This document shows, one piece after another, positions 1 through 7,950 of a stretch of 64,000 nt of DNA. Where the stretch lies: contig NZ_AP022608.1 of assembly GCF_010728925.1 (NCBI RefSeq), positions 1,736,001 through 1,800,000 of the forward strand. The letters are read 5' to 3'. This DNA comes from Mycolicibacterium gadium. GTDB taxonomy: Bacteria; Actinomycetota; Actinomycetes; Mycobacteriales; Mycobacteriaceae. The notes beneath the pieces were generated by a model. It was given only the letters and a program-made list of their open reading frames with translations. It was not told the origin of the DNA and searched no databases. Position 1 is the stretch's first letter. The number at the start of each line of letters is the position of its first letter. The translations under genes and the position numbers were made by a program.

Positions 1-113
1 AGAACGTCTTCGTTGGCAGGGTTGATGTTGGTGAAGGTACCGGCTTCACCTTCGACGAGCTCGCCGTCGATCAGCATCCTCGACTCGAATCGAACCGCAG
101 TGGCTTCAGTCAT
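1..113 (-). CDS. Aldehyde dehydrogenase, N-terminal fragment (cut by window edge)
   Basis: The reverse strand from the ATG at 113 reads MTEATAVRFESRMLIDGELV and continues with a GTFTNINPANEDVL stretch, the typical start of an NAD(P)-dependent aldehyde dehydrogenase of the ALDH superfamily. Only about 37 residues are inside the window, so the catalytic Cys and Glu cannot be seen. A GGGAG ribosome site lies just upstream. The start codon overlaps the end of the preceding dehydrogenase gene by 8 bases (ATGACTGA), which implies translational coupling. It is the last visible gene of the left-most operon. By inference it would oxidise an aldehyde made by the neighbouring alcohol-type dehydrogenase. 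Confidence 0.8.
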   Translation of the reverse strand, partial: MTEATAVRFESRMLIDGELVEGEAGTFTNINPANEDV

Positions 114-1116
114 TGCTCTCACTCCCTTGGTCGGAGACGGCGGCCGCTCGTCGCGCCGCGCGATCAGCCAAACGCTGCATCAGTGGTTGCGGAATGATCT
201 TGGTAGCCAGGACCATTGCCCGTTGCGTGCCCGTCAATGGCCAGGCCCCGTCGCGCATCGTGCCCTGCCGCGGGATTCCCATCACCAGGCGGGACATGTG
301 ATGCATACCCGCCGCGGGCAGAATCCTGTTGGACACCAACAGCATCGAGGCATCCGGCCCGACACCGTGGCGCCGGAACGAAGCCGTGTCGCTGAGAGCC
401 TTGAGCAATCCGTCAGCGAACTTTTCCGGTGGCCGCGCAAGCTTCATCGCAAACCGACCGCGGGTGTTCACGGTGTTGTGGATACGCGCGTACGGTCCGC
501 CGAAGTTCCGGTCGTCAGTCGTGCCGGCGTCGGTGATGATGTCGGTGTCGTAGGTCCCGCTGACCAGGATCGTGACACCGAGCCCGAACGGTGCGATCTC
601 ACCGGCCATCGACTCACCCCATCGCTCGAGCGCGCCCTTGGCCGCTGAGTACGGGGCGATTCCCGGCTGACCCCTGACGCCACCGGCACTGGATACCAGC
701 ACGATTCGGCCTGTGCCCGCGGCGCGCATGGCGGGCAGGAGCGCCTTGGTCAGCTCGACCGGGCCCAACACATGCGTGGACAACATGTTCTGCCACAGCT
801 CCATGCCGGCCTCTTCGACCATGCCCGCAGCCGAGATGCCGGCGTTGTGCACCACCGCATAGGGCGCGCCGACCGCTTCCAATATCGACTTGGCGGCCGC
901 CGCGACCGACGCGCTGTCGGTCACGTCGAGCTGCACGCCGATCAACCTGTCGTCGTCGGCGCCAGCACCAGTCGTCGCACGCAGCAGCGGCATTCCTCGA
1001 TCAGGAGTCCGCATCGCCGCGACCACGCGCCACCCCTCGCGATAGAGGCGCACGGTCGATGCGAAGCCGAGACCACGTGACGCTCCGGTGATGACGACGC
1101 TGCGAGGCTCAGTCAT
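106..1116 (-). CDS. Short-chain dehydrogenase/reductase (SDR)
   Basis: This is an NAD(P)-dependent oxidoreductase with a Rossmann fold. The N-terminus carries the TGASRGLG nucleotide-binding motif, the middle carries HNAG, and the catalytic Ser and YSAAK (Tyr-Lys) follow. It is about 336 residues, longer than a classical 250-residue SDR because of a C-terminal extension. The ATG at 1116 (MTEPRSVVITG) is chosen because the paralogue at 9298-10185 starts at the equivalent position (MAEPRSVVITG); an in-frame TTG at 1134 is possible. It sits 24 bases after the AveC-like gene and overlaps the ALDH start, so it is operonic. The substrate is unknown; an alcohol to ketone or aldehyde step is inferred. 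Confidence 0.87.
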   Translation of the reverse strand: MTEPRSVVITGASRGLGFASTVRLYREGWRVVAAMRTPDRGMPLLRATTGAGADDDRLIGVQLDVTDSASVAAAAKSILEAVGAPYAVVHNAGISAAGMVEEAGMELWQNMLSTHVLGPVELTKALLPAMRAAGTGRIVLVSSAGGVRGQPGIAPYSAAKGALERWGESMAGEIAPFGLGVTILVSGTYDTDIITDAGTTDDRNFGGPYARIHNTVNTRGRFAMKLARPPEKFADGLLKALSDTASFRRHGVGPDASMLLVSNRILPAAGMHHMSRLVMGIPRQGTMRDGAWPLTGTQRAMVLATKIIPQPLMQRLADRAARRAAAVSDQGSESND

Positions 1117-1140
1117 CGGCTGTTCGTCGCGCAAGCGCCA

Positions 1141-2274
1141 TCACCCGTCGGCCGATTCGGTCGCGCATCTCATACTCTTCGATCCCAGCTCCACGTCGGT
1201 GTTGCGGGACGGCCCCTGCTGCCAGGTGGACCACTTGCCGACCGAGTACGGTCCTTCGGCTCCGTTCGCCCGGTAATACCCTTGCGGGTCGTACACCTTT
1301 GCCTCCGGGTACGGCCACGGGCAAGCGACGGAGGTGGCGAGCCCGCTGGCCTTGATCGCCCAGAACCAGCCGCCGTAGGCGAAGTACGACACGTTGATGA
1401 TTGCGAACATCACCAGGAATGTGCCGAGCACCGGCTTTTTCGGGAAGAGCCTGGCCTTCGCCGCGAGCTTCTCCGCTACCGACTTTCCCGTGTCGTCGCG
1501 GTACACCAGGATGGCTGCCGGGATCATCACGAACGTCACCGACAGCGACTCCCAGAGCAGGGGGAACTGGAAGGTGCTTCCCGGGAACAAGGTTCCGAAC
1601 GGGATCGCCTGCGAATAGATGTACAGCCCCGTGCGCACCAGGCTGATCTCCAGCATCGCGTCGAAGATGAAACCGATCACCAGCACGAGCCCGCCCAGGC
1701 TGAGCAGCGGGTGCCGGCTGACGAACGATTCCGGTCCGCGCTTGGCCTGCATCTTGCGAAGAATCCAGATCGCCGGGAAGTACGGCCCGAAGTAGAACGT
1801 GACGTATCCGAACACGATGAACGGCTCGACGGTCGGCGACATCATGATCAGATACCAGTTCTCCGGCCAGTGCATCAGCGCCGGGTTGTACACCGCGTAC
1901 GGTGACCAGTTCATGATCGGGTCCTGCCACACGATCAACGTCGTGACCAGGACCATCAGCAACACCGGACTGCCCGGATTTCTGCGCCAGCCGATGATGA
2001 AGACGATGGTCAGCACCACGACCATGATCAATGCGCCGACCTGCGGGATGATCTGCCAGTGATCGAATCCTGTCAGGAACTCGACCGGCCGGGGCCGTCC
2101 CTCGACGTTCGGATTCGCCACCCGCGGGTCGACTGCTGTACGCCCGACGACGAGGAACAATCCGAGGAAGCCGAGCCATGCGAACAGGGCGATGACGCGT
2201 CCCCAATTCGGGCCCGTGCCTGCCGGATCCGGTGATTTCGACTCGGTTTCAAGCGGTTTCGACTCAGTGGTCAT
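1141..2274 (-). CDS. AveC-like (spirocyclase AveC family) integral membrane protein
   Basis: A protein of 377 residues with about seven hydrophobic segments, for example WLGFLGLFLVVG, GALIMVVVLTIVFIIGW and LGGLVLVIGFIFDAML, separated by aromatic loops. The pattern and length match the AveC family, named after the Streptomyces avermitilis protein that acts on spiroketal formation in avermectin biosynthesis; mycobacterial members are of unknown function. The ATG at 2274 (MTTESKPLE) follows the stop of the upstream gene by one base (TGACATG), so coupled translation is likely and the longer 5-prime extension is rejected. Assignment rests on recalled family resemblance. The reaction, if it is an enzyme, cannot be deduced here. 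Confidence 0.7.
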   Translation of the reverse strand: MTTESKPLETESKSPDPAGTGPNWGRVIALFAWLGFLGLFLVVGRTAVDPRVANPNVEGRPRPVEFLTGFDHWQIIPQVGALIMVVVLTIVFIIGWRRNPGSPVLLMVLVTTLIVWQDPIMNWSPYAVYNPALMHWPENWYLIMMSPTVEPFIVFGYVTFYFGPYFPAIWILRKMQAKRGPESFVSRHPLLSLGGLVLVIGFIFDAMLEISLVRTGLYIYSQAIPFGTLFPGSTFQFPLLWESLSVTFVMIPAAILVYRDDTGKSVAEKLAAKARLFPKKPVLGTFLVMFAIINVSYFAYGGWFWAIKASGLATSVACPWPYPEAKVYDPQGYYRANGAEGPYSVGKWSTWQQGPSRNTDVELGSKSMRCATESADG

Positions 2275-2275
2275 G

Positions 2276-3391
2276 TCATTCCTCCCCGAATCGGTCGACC
2301 AGATGCGAGTTGACGCCGTCGGCGTCCAAGGTCCGGGCGACGAGGTATCCCGAGCCCATCCATGCGCGTCGCGTCCACTTGCCAAGGGACACCCGCGTTC
2401 CCGGTGCTCCGGAGGCGGCGGGCATCATCTTGACCCGCTCCAGGGCCTCCTTCACGCCGCGCGGGCTCAGCGGGTGGGCATCGGTGAAGGCGCGCACCAG
2501 CGTTGCGGCGACGTCGCGGTTCACCACTGTGACACAGAATTCGGGACGACTACCGTTGTATTTCTCGGCGTAGCGGTTCAGGAAGTCTTGACCGATGGGG
2601 TTTTCCTCGTCGTATTGGTCGACCCCGACCCAGCCCATGAACGCGTTCCACATGATCGGGTTCACCCATGCGTTCTGGAACGCGGTGGTGGTGAACCTTG
2701 GCGGATCCCAGCCCACCGCCTCGAGCGCCGGATTGACGAAGACGATGCCGAATCCGAAGCCGAGGTGCACGATCGCTTCGGCTTTCGCCTCATGCAGGGT
2801 GCGCACTGCGTCGTTGATGTCCTGCGCAGTCTGGGCAATCGCCGCCTCGGCGACGATCCGAATGCCCTTGCGACGACACGCAGTCCGCAGGTTCTTCAGA
2901 TAACTCTCTCCGATGAGGCTCTGCTCGACCAGGACGCCGATCTCGTTGAGGCCGCGTTTGGCGACGAGGTCCGCGATGAAGATCGGTTCGTCGGTCATCG
3001 ACCCCTGGGGGAAGGCGAACGTCCACTCGCCGAGCCAGTCGTCGGTGCCGGTGACGCTGATGGCGGGAACCTTGAAGCGCTCTTCGATCGCCTCACGCAT
3101 CGGCACGCAGTTGTCGGTGATGTTGGGACCGAAAACGACGAGGCAGCCCTCGTCGACGAGCTCGGCGTATGCGTCGATGACCGCCTTCACCGAACCTTTT
3201 GGCAGACCCTCGACCTCGCGGTAGATCATCTGCACCGGCCGATCCATCAGGCCCTGCTCGACGGCTTCCTCGAAGATCAGGTCGAAGCACTGCGTGAACG
3301 AGGCCAGCAGTTCCTCCGGGAAGCCCGGCGGCAACGTGAAGTCCATCAGGTAGCCGACCTTGATCGGCTCAGCCGTGCTCTCGTAGGACAT
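2276..3391 (-). CDS. ABC-transporter substrate-binding-like protein, paralogue 1 (no signal peptide)
   Basis: A 371-residue protein of the periplasmic-binding-protein type I (Leu/Ile/Val- or amide-binding, Peripla_BP_6) fold. It starts MSYESTAEPIKVGYLMDF, so the first beta strand of the mature domain begins at residue 10 and there is neither a signal peptide nor a lipobox. Recognisable stretches are VVFGPNITDN and VPAISVTGTDD in lobe 1 and VGVDQYDEENP in lobe 2. No permease or ABC ATPase gene is nearby. It is closely similar to the gene at 10189-11301 along its whole length. It is first in the operon that runs AveC-like, SDR, ALDH. A cytosolic ligand-binding or sensory role is inferred rather than transport. 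Confidence 0.8.
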   Translation of the reverse strand: MSYESTAEPIKVGYLMDFTLPPGFPEELLASFTQCFDLIFEEAVEQGLMDRPVQMIYREVEGLPKGSVKAVIDAYAELVDEGCLVVFGPNITDNCVPMREAIEERFKVPAISVTGTDDWLGEWTFAFPQGSMTDEPIFIADLVAKRGLNEIGVLVEQSLIGESYLKNLRTACRRKGIRIVAEAAIAQTAQDINDAVRTLHEAKAEAIVHLGFGFGIVFVNPALEAVGWDPPRFTTTAFQNAWVNPIMWNAFMGWVGVDQYDEENPIGQDFLNRYAEKYNGSRPEFCVTVVNRDVAATLVRAFTDAHPLSPRGVKEALERVKMMPAASGAPGTRVSLGKWTRRAWMGSGYLVARTLDADGVNSHLVDRFGEE

Positions 3392-3410
3392 CTGACCTCC
3401 CTCGGGGTCG

Positions 3411-3424
3411 ACCTAATATTTGTT
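3411..3424. promoter_or_regulatory. Cluster operator site S1 (14-bp near-palindrome)
   Basis: ACCTAATATTTGTT lies about 20-33 bases upstream of the ATG of the substrate-binding-like gene, in an otherwise G+C-rich stretch. It matches the sites at 6075 and 13847 at 12-13 of 14 positions. It overlaps a possible -10 region for the leftward operon, a position expected for a repressor site. Confidence 0.5.
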
Positions 3425-3452
3425 CAGACCCTAGCCGGGGCGCACAGAGCCG

Positions 3453-4298
3453 TCAATCAACGGCGGACGCGCCCAGGTAGACGTCGATCATTTCGTTGAG
3501 ACCGCGGCTGACCGACGCGTCGTCGGTCAGGGGTCCCGCGATCGCAGCCCTGGCTGCATCACGCATGGTCAGACCTTCGACGATGAGCCGGCCCGCGGCA
3601 ATGAGCACCCGCGTCGACGCGACCTCGCGCAGCCCGCCGGTCTCCAGCCGCCGAATCGCCTGACCGAATTTCACGAGTTCGACGGCGGTCGCATGATCCA
3701 CACCCGATTCGTGCGCGACGATGCCCTCTTCGACGTCCGGCTCAGGAAATCCGAACTCGATGGCGACCATCCGCTGCCGCGTAGAGTCCTTGAGGTCCTT
3801 CAGGACGCTCTGGTAGCCGGGGTTGTACGACACGACCAGGCCGAACCCCGGCGCTGCGTCGAGGGTGATGCCTAGGCGCTCGATCGGCAGTTGTCGCCGG
3901 TAGTCGGCGAGCGGGTGCAGGACCACAGTGGTGTCCTGACGGGCTTCGACGACCTCGTCGAGGTAACAGATCGCTCCCTCCCGCACCGCGTGGGTCAACG
4001 GCCCGTCAACCCAGACCGTCTCATCGCCGCGAAGCAGGTATCTGCCGACCAGATCGGCGGTGGTGAGGTCGTCGTGGCAGGCCACGGTGATCAACGGTCG
4101 ACCGAGGTCGTGCGCCATCGCTTCGACGAAGCGGGTCTTGCCGCACCCGGTGGGCCCTTTGAGGACCAGCGAAAGTCCCTGGCGATACGCCGCTTTGAAC
4201 ACGGCCTCCTCGTTACCCACCTGCCGGTAGTAGGGGCGCGACGCGTCGGCCGGTTGCATGGCGCCATTCTGGTACGCAATCCCGGGCTCGGTGCCCAT
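3453..4298 (-). CDS. MoxR-type AAA ATPase (CbbQ/NirQ/NorQ-like)
   Basis: A 281-residue single-domain AAA+ ATPase. Walker A is GPTGCGKT near residue 45, Walker B is ICYLDEV near residue 105, and a C-terminal helical lid follows. Family members pair with VWA-domain proteins and act as chaperones that insert metal or remodel metalloenzymes (NorQ/NorD, CbbQ/CbbO, MoxR). The VWA partner is immediately upstream at 4367-6046. The ATG at 4298 has a good GAAAGGGG ribosome site; an open frame extends further upstream but with non-coding character. Its own copy of the cluster operator (4349-4362) lies 51 bases upstream. The client enzyme is unknown; the P450 or an unseen oxygenase are candidates. Confidence 0.85.
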   Translation of the reverse strand: MGTEPGIAYQNGAMQPADASRPYYRQVGNEEAVFKAAYRQGLSLVLKGPTGCGKTRFVEAMAHDLGRPLITVACHDDLTTADLVGRYLLRGDETVWVDGPLTHAVREGAICYLDEVVEARQDTTVVLHPLADYRRQLPIERLGITLDAAPGFGLVVSYNPGYQSVLKDLKDSTRQRMVAIEFGFPEPDVEEGIVAHESGVDHATAVELVKFGQAIRRLETGGLREVASTRVLIAAGRLIVEGLTMRDAARAAIAGPLTDDASVSRGLNEMIDVYLGASAVD

Positions 4299-4348
4299 AG
4301 CGCCCCTTTCGTCACCCGCGTCCTTGCGGTGGATCAGAGAGTAGCCGG

Positions 4349-4362
4349 AACAGATGTTTGTT
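4349..4362. promoter_or_regulatory. Cluster operator site S2
   Basis: AACAGATGTTTGTT sits in the 68-base gap between the VWA gene stop and the ATPase start. AACA and TGTT are exact inverted ends. It matches the site consensus at 11-12 of 14 positions, depending on orientation. It suggests that the ATPase can be transcribed separately from the VWA gene. Confidence 0.4.
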
Positions 4363-4366
4363 TCAA

Positions 4367-6046
4367 TCACGAGACCCGGCGCCGTACCTCTGCGGAGCGG
4401 ACGGCCGACCGGAAGAGCGGGCCGACGATGCCCGTCAGTTGTTCCGGTCGGGCGATCGTGGCGTGCGCGGTGCTTCCGAAGACCTTCTTCAACACTTCGA
4501 CATCGGTACCTGCGCCCACGGTCAGGCACACGCAACCAGTCCCCCGTCGGCGAGCTTCCGTCAACGCGCGTCGTGCATCTGCCGCACCGTAGGCGCGCTC
4601 GTAACCATGGTCGTAAGCCAGACCATCGGAGACCACGACCAGCAGCCGCCGTGATGTCCCGCCCCGCGTCTCGAGAACGGCCGAACCGTGCCGGATGGCC
4701 GCGCCGAGGCGTGAATACGCTCCCGGCTCGAGGCTGTTCAATCGTCGAATCACCCCGGCATCGAGATGGTCGTCGAATCTCTTGACGGGCAACATGTTCA
4801 CCGCACCACGCCCCTGTGAGTTGTAGGCGTACAGCGCGACACGATCGCCCAGGTCGTGCAGGGCGACTGTGAGGTCGGTGATCACCGCCCGCTGCTGCTG
4901 ATGGACCGTTCGCCCCACGGTTCCCGGTTCCGCGGTCGATCCGGAGACGTCGAGTAGCAGTAGCACGGACAGGTCACGCTGGCGCCGCAGGCTGTCGAGG
5001 TAGACGTTCTCGTCGGGGACCGACCCGGCTTTCACTTCGACGCGCATCTCGACTGCCGCGTCGATATCGATGTCGTCGCCTTGGGGCTGCCGATGGCGAC
5101 GATGCAGGCCCATGCCGAGTCGAGCCAGCGGACGCCGCACACCGATGGCACCGTCGATCGCATCGGCCGCCGATGACTTGATCCGTGGCTCGATCTCGCG
5201 CACGGTGCACCACTCCGGCCGATAGCTCTTGCGGTCGGCGTCCCACTCCGGGTACGTGTACCCGCTCGCCGCGATGTCGGCGACGTCCTCCCCTGCAGCG
5301 TTCGCCGTCGACGACACCGCGAAGGCTCCGCGATTGGCCGAGTCGGTGCGGTGGGTCGGCGAGTCGGCACCCGGCGGACCACCGCCGCTGCCTCCGGTCT
5401 TGCGTGCCGACGACAACATCTTCTTCAGCCACTTGCCGATGAACCCGCCCCCGCCGACGGGATTGCTGAACAGGTCGGGATCGTCGCTGTCGTCGACCTC
5501 GCCGTCATCGAGTTCTTCGAGCGCCTCCTTGCTGTCGCGCCGTGGAACATGAGCTGCGTGGTCCACCTGTTCGGCGGCCCGATTGCCGGCCGCCAACAAC
5601 CTCTTGGCACGCACAACACCCCACCGCGCCGGCGGTTCATCGAACGGATCTTTACCCGAAGCCAGGGCCAGCGACGATTCGGGCGAGTCGCTACGGCTCG
5701 CGGTTTCAGGATCGGCCAACGCGCACAGCACGCCGGGCAGCACGTCCCGGTTGGCAGCCAGTGCACGATGCCCCTCGATGGTCAGGTATCGCTTGGCCAC
5801 TCTGGGATGCCGGACCAGTGCACCCATGATGTCGGGGGCCAGGCTGTCGGCCGCGATCAGTGACGCGTGCACGGCCACCGATTCCAGATTCTCGCGGGGA
5901 CGTGCAGAAGGATCGACGAAAACAGTCTGTCCGTCGGTCCACGAAGGCTCATCCGGATCGACTGCCGCCACCGCGAGGGGCCGCCCGGCGAGCGCGGAGG
6001 CCAACATGCCCAGCGCCTGCAACCGGTCGCCGTCGGCGTCGTTCAC
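4367..6046 (-). CDS. VWA-domain protein (NorD/CoxE-like partner of the MoxR ATPase)
   Basis: A 559-residue protein with a C-terminal von Willebrand factor A domain from about residue 360. The MIDAS motif DVSGS follows a run of hydrophobic leucines (LSVLLLLDVSGS), and a later VVVSDGLAYDHGYER provides the second metal-site region. The middle is acidic and low in complexity (ELDDGEVDDSDDPD) with a Gly-rich GGSGGGPPG linker. This layout fits NorD/CbbO-type proteins, which work with a MoxR ATPase to activate a metalloenzyme. GTG at 6046 is chosen because GGGAGG lies 7 bases before it; an in-frame TTG at 6079 would overlap operator S3. It shares the 90-base divergent promoter region with the SDR at 6137. 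Confidence 0.8.
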   Translation of the reverse strand: MNDADGDRLQALGMLASALAGRPLAVAAVDPDEPSWTDGQTVFVDPSARPRENLESVAVHASLIAADSLAPDIMGALVRHPRVAKRYLTIEGHRALAANRDVLPGVLCALADPETASRSDSPESSLALASGKDPFDEPPARWGVVRAKRLLAAGNRAAEQVDHAAHVPRRDSKEALEELDDGEVDDSDDPDLFSNPVGGGGFIGKWLKKMLSSARKTGGSGGGPPGADSPTHRTDSANRGAFAVSSTANAAGEDVADIAASGYTYPEWDADRKSYRPEWCTVREIEPRIKSSAADAIDGAIGVRRPLARLGMGLHRRHRQPQGDDIDIDAAVEMRVEVKAGSVPDENVYLDSLRRQRDLSVLLLLDVSGSTAEPGTVGRTVHQQQRAVITDLTVALHDLGDRVALYAYNSQGRGAVNMLPVKRFDDHLDAGVIRRLNSLEPGAYSRLGAAIRHGSAVLETRGGTSRRLLVVVSDGLAYDHGYERAYGAADARRALTEARRRGTGCVCLTVGAGTDVEVLKKVFGSTAHATIARPEQLTGIVGPLFRSAVRSAEVRRRVS

Positions 6047-6074
6047 CCGGACACCTCCCGCCGCCCTCCCGTTG

Positions 6075-6088
6075 ACCAAATATCTGTT
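6075..6088. promoter_or_regulatory. Cluster operator site S3 in a divergent promoter
   Basis: ACCAAATATCTGTT lies between the leftward VWA gene (start 6046) and the rightward SDR gene (start 6137). It is 29 bases from one start and 49 bases from the other, so one bound regulator could control both directions. Confidence 0.5.
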
Positions 6089-6136
6089 CCACCGTAAAGT
6101 CCGGTCCTGCTGCAGTCAAACAGCAAGGAGTACAGC

Positions 6137-7111
6137 GTGATCGACTTCGAGGGCCAAGTCACCGTCGTAACCGGCGCCGGCCGTGGTCTGGGCAGGCTGT
6201 ACGCCCTCGATCTGGCGCGACGGGGCGCGGCGGTGGTGGTGAATGACGTCGGCGGCACGATGCGTGGCGACGGCGCGGACGCAAGCGTTGCGGATCAGGT
6301 GGTCGACGAGATCACGAAAGCGGGCGGACGAGCAGTCGCGTCGCATCAGTCCGTCGACAGCCCCGAGGGTGGCCAGGCCATCGTCGACACCGCTCTCGAC
6401 ACCTTCGGGCGGCTGGACGCCGTCGTCAGCAATGCCGGCATCTTCAACAGCATCCCGTTCGAGGCGCTCTCCCCCGACGACTGGCGGCAGATGTTGGCTG
6501 TGCACCTCGACGGCGGCTTCTACCTGAGCCAGCCCGCATACAAGGTGATGGCGAAACAGAAGTACGGTCGGTTCGTCTTCATTTCGTCGTCAGCGGGCAA
6601 CTTCGGCCAACCGATGGAAGCGCACTACGCGGCAGCCAAGACCGGCCTCGTCGGACTGTCCAATGTGATTGCGATCGAGGGAGCTGCGCACGGAATCCTC
6701 TCGAATACCTTGCTGCCCACCGGCTTTTCGCGGATGGTCACCGAGACGGTCGGCGACGAGAAGTTCCTGAGGGAATCGGGCTTCATGCGGGCCATCCGCG
6801 CCGAGCCGGTCGTGCCACTCGTGTCGTTCCTGGCCAGCCGCGCATGCGATTCCACCCACCGCAACTACTCGGCATGCGCGGGGCGCTACGCACGCGTATT
6901 CACCGGGCTCGGTCAGGGCTGGCTGGCCGACACCGAAACCGAGCCGACCGCCGAGGACATCCTGACACACCTCGACGAGGTGTCGGCCACCGACAAATTC
7001 ATCGTTCCCGACTCGATCGTCGACGAAGTGCTCGAAGTGTGTGACCGCCTCGGCATCAACGCGATGCCTGACAACGCCGAAGTCGCTTTTCCCGAGCCCA
7101 CGAAATCGTAG
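6137..7111 (+). CDS. SDR of the HSD17B4 / MFE-2 hydroxyacyl-CoA dehydrogenase-like group
   Basis: A 324-residue short-chain dehydrogenase. It has TGAGRGLG, then the NDVGG segment typical of the dehydrogenase part of peroxisomal multifunctional enzyme type 2 and its bacterial relatives, then SNAG, an ISSSAG serine strand and YAAAK. A C-terminal extension of about 70 residues follows (EDILTHLDEVS). MFE-2-type members oxidise 3-hydroxyacyl-CoA or hydroxysteroids; the real substrate is unknown. AAGGAG precedes the start (rendered GTG at 6137). It is transcribed rightward from the S3 promoter region and is followed by a decayed small reading frame and a SnoaL-like gene. Confidence 0.85.
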   Translation: MIDFEGQVTVVTGAGRGLGRLYALDLARRGAAVVVNDVGGTMRGDGADASVADQVVDEITKAGGRAVASHQSVDSPEGGQAIVDTALDTFGRLDAVVSNAGIFNSIPFEALSPDDWRQMLAVHLDGGFYLSQPAYKVMAKQKYGRFVFISSSAGNFGQPMEAHYAAAKTGLVGLSNVIAIEGAAHGILSNTLLPTGFSRMVTETVGDEKFLRESGFMRAIRAEPVVPLVSFLASRACDSTHRNYSACAGRYARVFTGLGQGWLADTETEPTAEDILTHLDEVSATDKFIVPDSIVDEVLEVCDRLGINAMPDNAEVAFPEPTKS

Positions 7112-7119
7112 GAAAGGCC

Positions 7120-7296
7120 GTGCAAATCGAGGAACTGCTCACCAAAACGCGATCGCGGACCTTTACCGCGCGGCCTACCTGGAGAAGGTGGGAGGACAGT
7201 TGATCGCCGGCCTCATGTAGCGATTTCAGGTTCACCGCCGCCCCCCGCCGAGCCATCGACGAGGTCGTCGGCATCAATGAATGGGAAGGTAGATGA
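7120..7296 (+). pseudogene. Possible decayed small gene between SDR and SnoaL-like gene
   Basis: GTG at 7120, after GGAAAGG, opens VQIEELLTK and then runs into a stop at 7201. A second frame reads AIADLYRAAYLEKVGGQLIA and ends at 7218. The first frame then resumes with FTAAPRRAIDEVVGINEWEG and ends at a TGA that overlaps the next start codon as ATGA. Protein-like segments in two frames, a ribosome site at the front and an ATGA junction at the back look like one gene of about 58 codons broken by frameshifts, though sequencing error is possible. The family is not recognised. Confidence 0.35.
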
Positions 7297-7847
7297 CCGG
7301 CGATTCAGAACTACACGAAAGGCTTGCCCGCCTTGAGGATCGCGAGCAGATCCGCGATTGCATGATGCGCTACGCGCGAGGCATGGACCGTCGCGATCGC
7401 GCCCTACTGCGGTCCGCCTATCACGATGGGGCCGTCGACGATCACGTCGGATTCATCGGCGAGGTCGACGACTTCATCGACTGGGCCTTCGCCTACCACT
7501 CCACACAGACCCGCTACCAGCACTACCTGCTCAACCACACGGTGGAAATCAACGGCGAGGAAGCGCACGCCGAGACCTACTACCTCTTCGTCGGGACCGA
7601 CCGCGAACCCGCGAACCACATGACTCTGTCGGGCGGGCGCTACGTGGATCGCCTGGAACGACGCGGCGGACGCTGGGCGATCGTCGACCGGGTATGCGTC
7701 GTCGAGTGGAACGCGGAGTCGACGTCGTTCATCACCGACGAGGTGATCGCGATGATGGCGGGCTCCATGAAGGTGGCCACGCACGACACGGCGGATCCCT
7801 CCTATGACCGCCCGTTGATCGCATCGCGAGCGGACGCACCCTCGTGA
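7293..7847 (+). CDS. SnoaL/NTF2-fold protein (nuclear transport factor 2 family)
   Basis: A 184-residue protein with the opening pattern LARLEDREQIRDCMMRYARG, typical of SnoaL_4-type cone-fold proteins. These act as dehydratases, isomerases or ring-opening enzymes, or as binding proteins for hydrophobic substrates. A central segment YHSTQTRYQHYLLNHTVEIN and a late GGRYVDRLERRGGRWAIVDR strand pair are also typical. The start ATG overlaps the end of the upstream decayed frame (ATGA). It has no signal peptide. It lies between an SDR and the tandem TetR regulator, consistent with a catabolic role. The substrate is unknown. Confidence 0.8.
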   Translation: MTGDSELHERLARLEDREQIRDCMMRYARGMDRRDRALLRSAYHDGAVDDHVGFIGEVDDFIDWAFAYHSTQTRYQHYLLNHTVEINGEEAHAETYYLFVGTDREPANHMTLSGGRYVDRLERRGGRWAIVDRVCVVEWNAESTSFITDEVIAMMAGSMKVATHDTADPSYDRPLIASRADAPS

Positions 7848-7950
7848 ACGGAACCCCCGATTGCGGCGTCCCGGCAGTTCGAACGCCGATCGGTAGGATC
7901 TGCTTGCAGTTGTCGAAGCCGACGACGCCAGGAAGGGTACGCAAGTAGCG

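Noticed and set aside
13..648. Long rightward open frame opposite the SDR gene
   Set aside because: Antisense shadow caused by high G+C third positions; its translation is Arg/Pro-rich with no family resemblance.
2192..3499. Rightward 435-codon frame opposite the first binding-protein gene
   Set aside because: Antisense shadow; the leftward frame has a clear protein family, start site and operon context.
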